Source: Sulfurimonas sp. (GTDB lineage: Bacteria > Campylobacterota > Campylobacteria > Campylobacterales > Sulfurimonadaceae). Taken from it: a stretch of DNA of 7,070 nucleotides. The translations under genes were made by a program, and so were the position numbers. The notes below the pieces were generated by a model. It was not told the origin of the DNA. It worked only from the letters and a program-made list of their open reading frames with translations, and did not search any database. Position 1 is the first letter of the stretch. Each line of letters opens with the position of its first letter. Shown here piece after piece: positions 1 to 5,694 of the stretch. The stretch covers positions 1 through 7,070 of the forward strand of contig JALWON010000101.1 in the NCBI GenBank assembly GCA_027083475.1, written 5' to 3'.

Positions 1-1
1 T

Positions 2-232
2 GGCAACATCGGTGAACGCAGTGAAGATGAAATCGCTGTCATGGCACTTCGTGGTGGTGACATTGTTGGTCGTCATACTGTTGGGTTTTATAATGAAGGT
101 GAGTTCATAGAACTCAACCATACAGCCACTTCAAGAAGTACCTTTAGTAAAGGAGCTCTGCGTGCTGCACAATGGCTTGCAGATAAAGAAGCTGGACTTT
201 ACTCTATAAGTGATTGTTTAGAATTAGACTAA
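2..232 (+). CDS. dapB: 4-hydroxy-tetrahydrodipicolinate reductase, C-terminal end (5' part outside window)
   Basis: The visible 76 residues are the C-terminal end of DapB. This cytoplasmic enzyme uses NAD(P)H to reduce the DapA product to tetrahydrodipicolinate on the way to diaminopimelate and lysine. The reading frame is open from base 2 and ends in TAA at 230-232. The family's conserved strand-turn segment RGGDIVGRHTV is present, followed by FIELNHTATSR, then the helix GALRAAQWLADKEAGLY and the typical short tail ending in a DCLELD-like sequence. The NAD(P)-binding Rossmann domain and the catalytic His/Lys motif lie upstream of the window and cannot be checked. The family is usually about 255-270 residues, so roughly the last 30 percent is seen. 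An internal ATG at 41 is just a Met within the protein, not a start. The next gene, hisD, converges on it from the other strand. Confidence 0.93.
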   Translation, partial: GNIGERSEDEIAVMALRGGDIVGRHTVGFYNEGEFIELNHTATSRSTFSKGALRAAQWLADKEAGLYSISDCLELD

Positions 233-250
233 AACATTAGTCTAATCTAA
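218..250 (+). terminator. Hairpin overlapping the dapB stop codon (possible terminator without U-tract)
   Basis: Bases 218-230 (TTAGAATTAGACT) pair with 239-250 (AGTCTAATCTAA), giving 12 base pairs with one bulged A around an 8-base loop. The left arm contains the last dapB codons and the first base of its stop. No T-run follows on either strand, so it is not a classic intrinsic terminator. It could end transcription with help, protect the mRNA 3' end, or block read-through from the opposing hisD operon. The pairing is directly visible; the role is inferred. Confidence 0.4.
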
Positions 251-412
251 CTTGCATCGCCAAACTCTCAAACAATTATCAGCAAAAAGATAATTCAGAG
301 ATATATCATTCTGAGATCTAAACTTGAGGTGGGTAAAAATCTCAAAAAAATAGTTTCAAAATTGACTCTAACTACAGAGAAGAACTTCACTCGGCAAAAG
401 AGAGTGTACGCT
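233..412. other. Non-coding gap between convergent dapB and hisD
   Basis: This 180-bp stretch has no credible coding frame, tRNA or promoter. Besides the dapB hairpin and the hisD terminator candidate, it holds a 7-bp inverted repeat (AATTATC at 274-280 and GATAATT at 289-295, loop AGCAAAAA). It also has a 5-bp repeat TCAGA/TCTGA (295-314), TTGAG/CTCAA (324-345) and CACTC/GAGTG (388-406). Several small hairpins are common where two operons converge. Confidence 0.6.
344..374 (-). terminator. Candidate intrinsic terminator of the aroK-thioredoxin-hisD operon
   Basis: Read on the minus strand, TAGTT (374-370), a 4-base bulge, TCA, loop ATTT, TGA and AACTA (355-351) form an interrupted 8-bp stem, followed at once by seven T (350-344). 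It starts about 38 nt after the hisD stop. The stem is AT-rich and bulged, so it would be weak, but stem plus T7 in the right place and orientation is the best terminator signal in the gap. Confidence 0.42.
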
Positions 413-1702
413 TTACGCTAAACGCACTCTTACAGACTCTTCATGCGCTGTTAAACCTTCTGTATTTGCAATGAGAGCACACTCTTCTCCTATCTCGTTA
501 ATAGCATTTTTACTAAATGAAATGATAGAACTTTTTTTCATAAAATTCTCTACACCAAGCGGCGAGTAAAATTTCGCTGTGCCTCCTGTTGGAAGGGTAT
601 GATTTGGCCCTGCAACATAATCACCTATTGCTTCAGGAGTGTTGTGTCCTAAGAAAATAGCCCCTGCATGCTTAATGAGTGGTAAAAGTTCAAAAGGACT
701 GAGTGTCGCCACTTCTAAATGTTCGGGAGCAATTTTATTCATCAATTCTATCGCTTCTTCCATACTGTTTGTTACGATGATGGCACCACGCTCTTCAATA
801 CTTTTTCGTGCTATTGCTTGGCGAGGTAACTTCACAAGCCAATTTTCAATCTCCTCTTTCACCTCATCTGCTAACTTTTGAGAAGGAGTAATCAAAATAG
901 AACTTGCCATTTCATCATGTTCTGCTTGAGAGAGCAGGTCTATTGCCAAATGGTTTGCATTGGCACTCTCATCGGCTAAAACACCGATCTCGCTCGGTCC
1001 TGCTATCATGTCGATGTTCACTTCACCAAAAACCATTTTTTTGGCAGTCGCAACAAAAATATTTCCAGGACCCGTAATGACATCCACTTTAGGAATAGTC
1101 TGCGTCCCATAAGCCATCGCCGCAATGGCACTTGCCCCGCCAACTTTATAAACTTCACTCACACCACAAAGATGACAAGCTGCAAGTAAGAGTTCATTGG
1201 GTTCATTGTCTGGCGTTGGTGTGCACACAACAATTTGCTCCACCCCTGCCACTTGTGCAGGAATAACATTCATCAGCAAAGAAGAAGGGTATGCCGCTTT
1301 TCCCCCAGGAATATAAAGCCCTGCACTATCAACAGGTGTCACTTTTTGCCCAAGAATTGTTCCATTGGCTTCAGTGTCAAACCACGATTTTGGTTTTTGC
1401 TTTTGATGGTAGGCTTTGATTCTATCGTATGCTAAATGGAGTGCATCACGAAGATTTTTATCTATGCTATCATAAGCGATTTGCATAGATTGTGTCGAAA
1501 TTTTCAAGTCATCATCATGCAAAGGTGTCCATTTGTCAAACTTTTTTATATGCTCTTTGAGTGCTGTGTTTTTCTCTTGTTTAATCTCTTCTATAATTCC
1601 GCCGACAATTTGGCTGACATGTGCCATGTCCATCTTGCCTCGTCCCAAAAGCTCTTCAAAATCTGCTTTAAAATGGGCATCGTTTACATTTACAAATATC
1701 AT
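413..1702 (-). CDS. hisD: Histidinol dehydrogenase
   Basis: HisD catalyses the last two steps of histidine synthesis, oxidising L-histidinol to L-histidine with two NAD+ at a zinc site in the cytoplasm. The protein is 429 residues, against 434 in E. coli. The family signature begins IDMIAGPSEI near residue 230 and ends SQAEHD at 258-263. Expected zinc ligands are present at Q259, H262, D361 (in GDYVAGPNHT) and H420 (in TAHEESVRVRL). The catalytic Glu-His pair is E327-H328 in IAPEHLE. The NAD-binding part is seen as GLYIPGGKAAYPSS (128-141) and ITGPGNIFVA (209-218). The ATG overlaps the upstream gene's TGA by 4 bp (ATGA), and a GGA ribosome site lies 8 nt before it, inside the upstream gene. 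It is the last gene of a three-gene operon and sits apart from any other his gene seen here. I see no missing key residue. Confidence 0.98.
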   Translation of the reverse strand: MIFVNVNDAHFKADFEELLGRGKMDMAHVSQIVGGIIEEIKQEKNTALKEHIKKFDKWTPLHDDDLKISTQSMQIAYDSIDKNLRDALHLAYDRIKAYHQKQKPKSWFDTEANGTILGQKVTPVDSAGLYIPGGKAAYPSSLLMNVIPAQVAGVEQIVVCTPTPDNEPNELLLAACHLCGVSEVYKVGGASAIAAMAYGTQTIPKVDVITGPGNIFVATAKKMVFGEVNIDMIAGPSEIGVLADESANANHLAIDLLSQAEHDEMASSILITPSQKLADEVKEEIENWLVKLPRQAIARKSIEERGAIIVTNSMEEAIELMNKIAPEHLEVATLSPFELLPLIKHAGAIFLGHNTPEAIGDYVAGPNHTLPTGGTAKFYSPLGVENFMKKSSIISFSKNAINEIGEECALIANTEGLTAHEESVRVRLA

Positions 1703-2130
1703 TTTGTTTTTCCATTTTTGTTAATTTCATTAAATTTGTCTTGCACAACTTGCAATGCATGCATATAGGCTTCTGGAGGTCTCGCTCCTGTCACAGGAGA
1801 AAACATCGGTCTCCCATCTGCATTTAAAAACCATGTCGTTGGAGTACCCCCCGTATACATTCCATATGGTATATAATCTCGCTCATCGGTGTAAGAGATA
1901 ATAGAAACAAAATCTTTGTTGAGTTTATCAATCACTCGCTTATCTGAAAATGTATTTTTTTCTAAAATCACACAATATTTACATGTATGACGAGAGATGA
2001 CAAACATCACAGGTTTTTTCTCTTTTGTTGCTTGTTCTATACCAGATTGATAATCTTTCGCCCAGTGGATTCCCTCTGCAAAGAGTGAGGTCGCTACAAG
2101 CAGTAGCCCATATACCAATATTTTACGCAT
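1699..2130 (-). CDS. Secreted thioredoxin-fold protein with CXXC motif
   Basis: This is a 143-residue protein of the thioredoxin-like superfamily (Thioredoxin_7/DUF255-like by eye). It starts with a signal peptide: MRK, a hydrophobic stretch of about 14 residues, then a probable cleavage after SLFA at residue 18, so it likely acts in the periplasm. The mature part opens with IHWAKDYQSGIEQATKEKKP, a pattern usual for this group. The redox motif CKYC is at 50-53, followed by a helix and FSDKRVIDKLNKDFV. The expected cis-proline segment GTPTTWF is at 95-101, with P97. These two Cys are the only ones in the mature chain, consistent with a disulfide reductase or oxidase; the partner is unknown. 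It is tightly packed between aroK (8-bp overlap) and hisD (4-bp overlap), although neither enzyme is periplasmic. The ribosome site AAAAAGG stands 9 nt before the ATG, with a seven-A run in that spacer. Specific function is not assignable. Confidence 0.87.
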   Translation of the reverse strand: MRKILVYGLLLVATSLFAEGIHWAKDYQSGIEQATKEKKPVMFVISRHTCKYCVILEKNTFSDKRVIDKLNKDFVSIISYTDERDYIPYGMYTGGTPTTWFLNADGRPMFSPVTGARPPEAYMHALQVVQDKFNEINKNGKTK

Positions 2131-2638
2131 GTTTTTTTACCTTTTTGAGTAATTCTTTTGCACACTCTTGTGCACTTTTTTTTGTTACATCTATCACTAT
2201 ATCAGAAAGTTTTAAATACTCTGGTCTTCGCAAGTCATAGAGTTCTTTTGCCTTTTGCAAATCTTGAAGTAAGGGTCTTTTTTTGAGTTTATTTTCTGCA
2301 TTTGGATGTTTTTTAATGCGTTTAATAATTTCATCAAAAGGAGAATCCAAAAAAACAACAGTTGCTATTTTTTTTAAGTTTTTTTGTTTATAGAAGCCTC
2401 CACCTGTAGAGATGAGTGTATTGCTTACACTTTTTTCTAACCACAATGCTACTTTTTTTTCTAAACTTCTAAAGTACTTTTCACCCTCTTGCTCAAAAAT
2501 TTTTTTAATCTTTTTGTTTTGCATACTCTCAATTAAATCATCAGTATCTATCGTCATATAGCTGGAGTTCTGTGCCACTTCGCGAGCGACACTCCCCTTT
2601 CCTACTCCCATAAACCCGATTAAAATAACATTTTTCAT
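2123..2638 (-). CDS. aroK: Shikimate kinase
   Basis: AroK phosphorylates shikimate to shikimate 3-phosphate with ATP, the fifth step of chorismate synthesis, in the cytoplasm. The protein is 171 residues, the usual size. The P-loop GFMGVGKGS is at 8-16. The shikimate-binding DTDD is at 31-34, R57 lies in EKYFRSLE, and the triple glycine ISTGGGF is at 76-82. The lid carries KKRPLL (119-124, with R121), and the C-terminal substrate Arg region is YDLRRPEY (134-141). The P-loop has Gly after the Lys (GKGS) where most shikimate kinases have GKS or GKT, a form more like adenylate kinase. The gene is Lys-rich and carries seven runs of 7-8 A on its coding strand. It is the first gene of its operon, 26-38 nt downstream of a TATAAT box, with a TAAGG ribosome site about 11 nt before the ATG. 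Confidence 0.96.
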   Translation of the reverse strand: MKNVILIGFMGVGKGSVAREVAQNSSYMTIDTDDLIESMQNKKIKKIFEQEGEKYFRSLEKKVALWLEKSVSNTLISTGGGFYKQKNLKKIATVVFLDSPFDEIIKRIKKHPNAENKLKKRPLLQDLQKAKELYDLRRPEYLKLSDIVIDVTKKSAQECAKELLKKVKKHA

Positions 2639-2670
2639 GTTTTGCTGTACCTTACATTTAATTCTATGGC

Positions 2671-2676
2671 ATTATA
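2671..2676 (-). promoter_or_regulatory. -10 box for the aroK-thioredoxin-hisD operon
   Basis: A perfect TATAAT on the minus strand lies 32 bp before the aroK ATG, giving a predicted leader of about 26 nt. A -35 match at the right distance is weak (TTAAAT, 17-bp spacer). This agrees with the known tolerance for poor -35 boxes in Campylobacterota housekeeping promoters. It is half of a dyad with the ctpA promoter. Confidence 0.6.
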
Positions 2677-2709
2677 CTCAAAAGTTATTTAGCATTTAAT
2701 AAGTATAGG

Positions 2710-2715
2710 TATAAT
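2710..2715 (+). promoter_or_regulatory. -10 box for the ctpA-purCSQ operon
   Basis: A perfect TATAAT lies 33 bp before the ctpA ATG, giving a predicted leader of about 27 nt. No good -35 is seen; TTTAGC at 2688-2693 (16-bp spacer) is the closest. The ctpA ribosome site is weak: GGA at 2740-2742, 6 nt from the ATG. No riboswitch-sized leader is present, so a purine riboswitch ahead of this operon is excluded. Confidence 0.6.
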
Positions 2716-2748
2716 GGCTCTTATAAAATCCCTACACATGGACAAACA

Positions 2749-4056
2749 ATGAAAAACAAAACATACATTACCCTCGGTTTTGCTTCACTGAGCATCGCTT
2801 TCTCGCTGCTTTTCACCTCCAATCTTTTTGCTGAGACTCCTGCTAAAACGAGTGAAGCTTCGCGTCTTGAGGCACTCACAAAATTTACAAAAGTTTTAAG
2901 TATCGTAGAACAATACGATGTAGACAAACCCACTATTGAAGAGCTTGTAGATAAAGCTTTAGATGGCATGATGAAAAATCTTGATGCCCATTCAAACTAC
3001 CTGACTGAAAAAGATTATAAAAACTTACAAGTACAAACAAAAGGTGAGTTTGGCGGACTCGGCATCACGGTAGGCATGAAAGATGGAGCCTTAACGGTCA
3101 TCTCCCCTATAGATGGTACACCAGCAGATAAAGCCGGGCTCAAAGCAAAAGATATTATTTTAAAAATTGATGACAAATCAACACTTGGAATGACCATAGA
3201 TGAGGCTGTATCACTCATGCGCGGTAAAGTAGGTGATCCTATTGATGTTACCATTGTGCGTGCAGGCGAAATCAAACCCCTTAAAATCCATATTGTTCGT
3301 GGCATCATAACCATAGAATCTGTCCATGCAAAAACAATCGGCGATGATATTTTATATATCAGAATTGCAAGTTTTGACCAAAAAGTTGCCAAAGATGTCA
3401 AAAAAGTCATTCAAAAGCACAAGAAAACAAAAGGTATCATCTTAGATTTACGCAATAACCCTGGTGGCTTACTCGACCAAGCCATAGATGTTGTCGATCT
3501 TTTTGTCGATAAAGGACGCATTGTTTCTCAAAAAGGACGTGATCCAAAAGATGAAAAAGTCTACTCGGCCACTACAAGTGCGACCCTTACAAAAGTACCA
3601 ATGGTTGTGCTTGTCAATGGAGGCAGTGCAAGTGCAAGTGAGATTGTCAGTGGTGCCCTGCAAGACCATAAACGTGCCGTTTTAGTAGGAGAAAAAACAT
3701 TTGGAAAAGGGAGTGTGCAAGTTGTTTTACCTATCACGAAAACAGATGCGATTAAACTCACAATTGCAAGATACTATTTACCAAGTGGCAGAACCATTCA
3801 AGCAGTGGGTGTAACTCCAGACATTCATGTCACAGCCGGAGAAGTAAAAACCCATAAAAATGAGTTTGCCATCAAAGAAGCAGACCTCAAAGAGCATCTT
3901 AAAAAAGAACTTGCAAAAGTTGATGGAAAAAAGAAGGCAGATAAAGAAGATAAAAAAGCAAATAAAGATATAATTACGCCAGAAATGCTCAACAAAGATA
4001 TACAACTCAAAGAAGGGGTAGATATTATCAAAGCGTTAGCAATTATAAAAGGATAA
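2749..4056 (+). CDS. ctpA: C-terminal processing serine protease (S41 family, PDZ domain)
   Basis: This is a periplasmic carboxyl-terminal processing protease that trims or degrades proteins from their C-termini. The protein is 435 residues, normal for the family. A signal peptide covers about residues 1-28 (cleavage after NLFA). It is followed by the conserved LDAHSNYLTEKDY segment (78-90), the family's DPHSxYL-like motif. A PDZ domain spans about 100-175, with the ligand-binding loop FGGLGI at 101-106. The peptidase core has LDLRNNPGGLL (232-242) and GGSASASEI (291-299). From family spacing (25 and 4 residues in CtpB), the Ser-Lys-Gln triad is S295, K320 (in TFGKGSVQ) and Q324. A Lys-rich, low-complexity stretch occupies about 382-407 before a short final helix. 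It heads the operon; purC starts 8 nt after its stop. The substrate is not known from sequence. Confidence 0.95.
   Translation: MKNKTYITLGFASLSIAFSLLFTSNLFAETPAKTSEASRLEALTKFTKVLSIVEQYDVDKPTIEELVDKALDGMMKNLDAHSNYLTEKDYKNLQVQTKGEFGGLGITVGMKDGALTVISPIDGTPADKAGLKAKDIILKIDDKSTLGMTIDEAVSLMRGKVGDPIDVTIVRAGEIKPLKIHIVRGIITIESVHAKTIGDDILYIRIASFDQKVAKDVKKVIQKHKKTKGIILDLRNNPGGLLDQAIDVVDLFVDKGRIVSQKGRDPKDEKVYSATTSATLTKVPMVVLVNGGSASASEIVSGALQDHKRAVLVGEKTFGKGSVQVVLPITKTDAIKLTIARYYLPSGRTIQAVGVTPDIHVTAGEVKTHKNEFAIKEADLKEHLKKELAKVDGKKKADKEDKKANKDIITPEMLNKDIQLKEGVDIIKALAIIKG
4047..4053 (+). promoter_or_regulatory. Ribosome binding site of purC
   Basis: AAAAGGA lies in the last codons of ctpA, 11 nt before the purC ATG. 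It is the strongest purine-rich site in the operon. Since the ctpA site is only GGA, purC may be translated better than the gene ahead of it; this is inference. Confidence 0.6.
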
Positions 4057-4064
4057 ATCTTACT

Positions 4065-4778
4065 ATGGAAAAAAGAGAATTACTTTACGAAGGAAAAGCC
4101 AAAAAACTTTTCCTCACAGAGGATGAAAATCTAGTAATTTCAGAATTTAAAGATGACTTAACTGCGTTTAATGGCGAAAAAAAGTCTAGTGAAGCAGGCA
4201 AAGGAGCCTTAAACAACAAAATCTCAACAGAGCTTTTTAAACTCCTTGAAGCCAATGGTATTCCAACACACTTTGTAAAAATGCTTGATGACAATCACAT
4301 GCTCCACAAAAAAGTGGATGTTATTCTCATAGAAGTTATTGTTCGCAATATTGCAACTGGTTCACTCTCTCGTAATCTTGGTATAGAAGATGGAACAGTA
4401 CTGCCATTTACACTTGTAGAGTTTGATTATAAAAATGATGATTTGGGTGACCCAAAACTCAATGACCAACATGCCCTTATTTTAGGACTTGTTGAGTACC
4501 AAGATGAGTTAGATAAACTCCGCCGCATGGCTCGTCAAGTCAATGATGTATTGCGCCCTTACTTTAAAGAAAAAGGGCTCAATCTTGTAGATTTCAAATT
4601 AGAGTTTGGAAAAGATGCGAGTGGAAACATCATTTTAGTAGATGAGATTTCACCTGACAATTGCCGTTTTTGGGATATAGAGAGTGGTGAAAAAATGGAT
4701 AAAGATAGATTCCGTCAAGGGCTTGGTGGATTAACAGTTGCTTACGAGCAAGTATTAAATAGAATTTTAGGACAATAG
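4065..4778 (+). CDS. purC: Phosphoribosylaminoimidazole-succinocarboxamide (SAICAR) synthase
   Basis: PurC joins aspartate to CAIR with ATP to make SAICAR, a late step of IMP synthesis in the cytoplasm. The protein is 237 residues, the standard bacterial length. The N-terminal ATP-binding motif LLYEGKAKKLF is at 6-16. EFKDDLTAFNGEKK (27-40) is the form found in the shorter bacterial PurC group. VIVRNIATGSLSRN (91-104) and LVDFKLEFG (174-182, the second family signature) follow. The segment VDEISPDNCRFWD (192-204) carries the metal- and nucleotide-binding acidic residues. The gene lies between ctpA (8-nt gap) and purS (2-nt gap), in frame with neither. Together with purS and purQ it shows that the organism makes purines de novo. 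Confidence 0.98.
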   Translation: MEKRELLYEGKAKKLFLTEDENLVISEFKDDLTAFNGEKKSSEAGKGALNNKISTELFKLLEANGIPTHFVKMLDDNHMLHKKVDVILIEVIVRNIATGSLSRNLGIEDGTVLPFTLVEFDYKNDDLGDPKLNDQHALILGLVEYQDELDKLRRMARQVNDVLRPYFKEKGLNLVDFKLEFGKDASGNIILVDEISPDNCRFWDIESGEKMDKDRFRQGLGGLTVAYEQVLNRILGQ

Positions 4779-4780
4779 TA

Positions 4781-5020
4781 ATGACAGCAATAGTAAATAT
4801 ATCATTAAAACAAGGTGTTTTAGACTCTCAAGGAAAAGCTGTACATCATGCACTTGACTCGCTTCATTTTAGCAATGTAACAGATGTTCGTGTCGGCAAA
4901 CAAATCGTTTTACAACTCGACACAGAGGACAAAACACAGGCAATGGCAGATGTGACAAAAATGTGTGAAGAGATTTTAGCCAATACTGTAATAGAAGATT
5001 ACAAGATAGAGCTCCTCTAA
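4781..5020 (+). CDS. purS: Phosphoribosylformylglycinamidine (FGAM) synthase subunit PurS
   Basis: PurS is the small structural subunit that bridges PurL (synthetase) and PurQ (glutaminase) in the three-part FGAM synthase, helping ammonia transfer. The protein is 79 residues, typical of the family. The pattern is an opening strand (AIVNISLKQGVLDSQGKA), a helix with the family phrase HHALDSL, then VTDVRVGKQIVLQL and a closing helix and strand ending EDYKIELL. An AGGA ribosome site in the last purC codons stands 8 nt before the ATG. The stop TAA shares its last A with the purQ ATG, so the two are probably translated in a coupled, near-equal ratio. This matches their place in one complex. The PurL partner must be encoded outside the window. 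Confidence 0.96.
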   Translation: MTAIVNISLKQGVLDSQGKAVHHALDSLHFSNVTDVRVGKQIVLQLDTEDKTQAMADVTKMCEEILANTVIEDYKIELL

Positions 5021-5694
5021 TGAAAGTAGCAATTTTACAGTTTCCAGGAACTAACTGTGAGTATGATACACAGCATGCGTTTGAGACACTCGGTGCTGAG
5101 ACTGAAATAGTCTGGCACAAATCGAGTGCACTTCCAGAAGATACAGATTTGCTTGTTGTTGCGGGTGGTTTCTCTTATGGAGATTATCTCAGAAGTGGTG
5201 CAATTGCAAAATTTTCTCCGGTAATGAAAGCTGTGAGTGCCTATGCACATAAGGGTGGAAAAGTACTTGGTATTTGCAATGGTTTTCAAGTGCTTACAGA
5301 AGTAGGACTCCTTCCAGGAGCACTCAAACGCAATGATGGCTTACACTTCATTTCCAAACATCACCATTTAAAAGTTGCAAACAACACAAATGTATTTTTG
5401 AAAAAACTCAACAAAGATGCCGTTGTCAATATTCCTATTGCACACCATGATGGAAACTACTTCATTGATGATGCAGGGCTGCAAGCACTTGAAGAAAATG
5501 AACAAATTTTACTCCGCTACACAGATGCTGATGGCAAAATTCAAAATCCAAATGGAAGTGTTGATGCTATTGCCGGTGTCTGCAACAAAGAAAAAAATGT
5601 TTTTGGTTTAATGCCGCATCCTGAACGGGCAATGGAAGCACTCCTTGGCAGCGATGATGGTGTAGCTATGCTCAAAGGTTTTTTAGAGTCGTGA
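5020..5694 (+). CDS. purQ: FGAM synthase subunit PurQ (glutamine amidotransferase)
   Basis: PurQ releases ammonia from glutamine for the PurL-catalysed conversion of FGAR to FGAM. The protein is 224 residues, the usual size for the stand-alone form. It is a class I glutamine amidotransferase domain throughout. The start is KVAILQFPGTNCE, the oxyanion-loop region is AGGFSYGDYLRSGAIA (48-63), and the nucleophile elbow GICNGFQ (84-90) holds C86. The catalytic pair H200 and E202 is in LMPHPERAME. All triad residues are present, so it should be active. The start is set by the 1-nt overlap with the purS stop; only a weak AGAG ribosome site (5008-5011) is seen. This suggests reliance on coupling from purS. 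The next gene begins with GTG inside its TGA stop. Confidence 0.98.
   Translation: MKVAILQFPGTNCEYDTQHAFETLGAETEIVWHKSSALPEDTDLLVVAGGFSYGDYLRSGAIAKFSPVMKAVSAYAHKGGKVLGICNGFQVLTEVGLLPGALKRNDGLHFISKHHHLKVANNTNVFLKKLNKDAVVNIPIAHHDGNYFIDDAGLQALEENEQILLRYTDADGKIQNPNGSVDAIAGVCNKEKNVFGLMPHPERAMEALLGSDDGVAMLKGFLES

Noticed and set aside
41..232. A stand-alone 63-codon gene starting at ATG 41.
   Set aside because: The frame stays open to the left edge and the residues before the ATG continue the DapB family sequence.
251..412. CRISPR array, attachment site or tRNA in the largest gap.
   Set aside because: No repeat occurs in direct orientation at regular spacing, no cloverleaf or TTCRA-type arm is seen, and no integrase or transposase is nearby.
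639..881. Open frames on the plus strand inside hisD (also 1235-1435, 1436-1768, 1533-1724).
   Set aside because: They lie antisense to a full-length hisD (and the start of the thioredoxin gene), have no ribosome site or recognisable domain, and are Cys/Ser-rich nonsense typical of antisense frames.
2639..2748. Possible purine riboswitch or PurR-type leader ahead of the pur operon.
   Set aside because: The predicted leader is only about 27 nt and ctpA, not a pur gene, comes first; there is no room for an aptamer and no conserved purine aptamer core.
3015..3410. Minus-strand open frames opposite ctpA, including a 131-codon one (also 3469-3669, 3561-3761, 3778-4031).
   Set aside because: The plus strand encodes a complete protease with all catalytic motifs, and the antisense products show no fold or family.
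5035..5289. Minus-strand frame opposite purQ and purS (also 4869-5120).
   Set aside because: It is antisense to conserved catalytic coding sequence and lacks any start signal.
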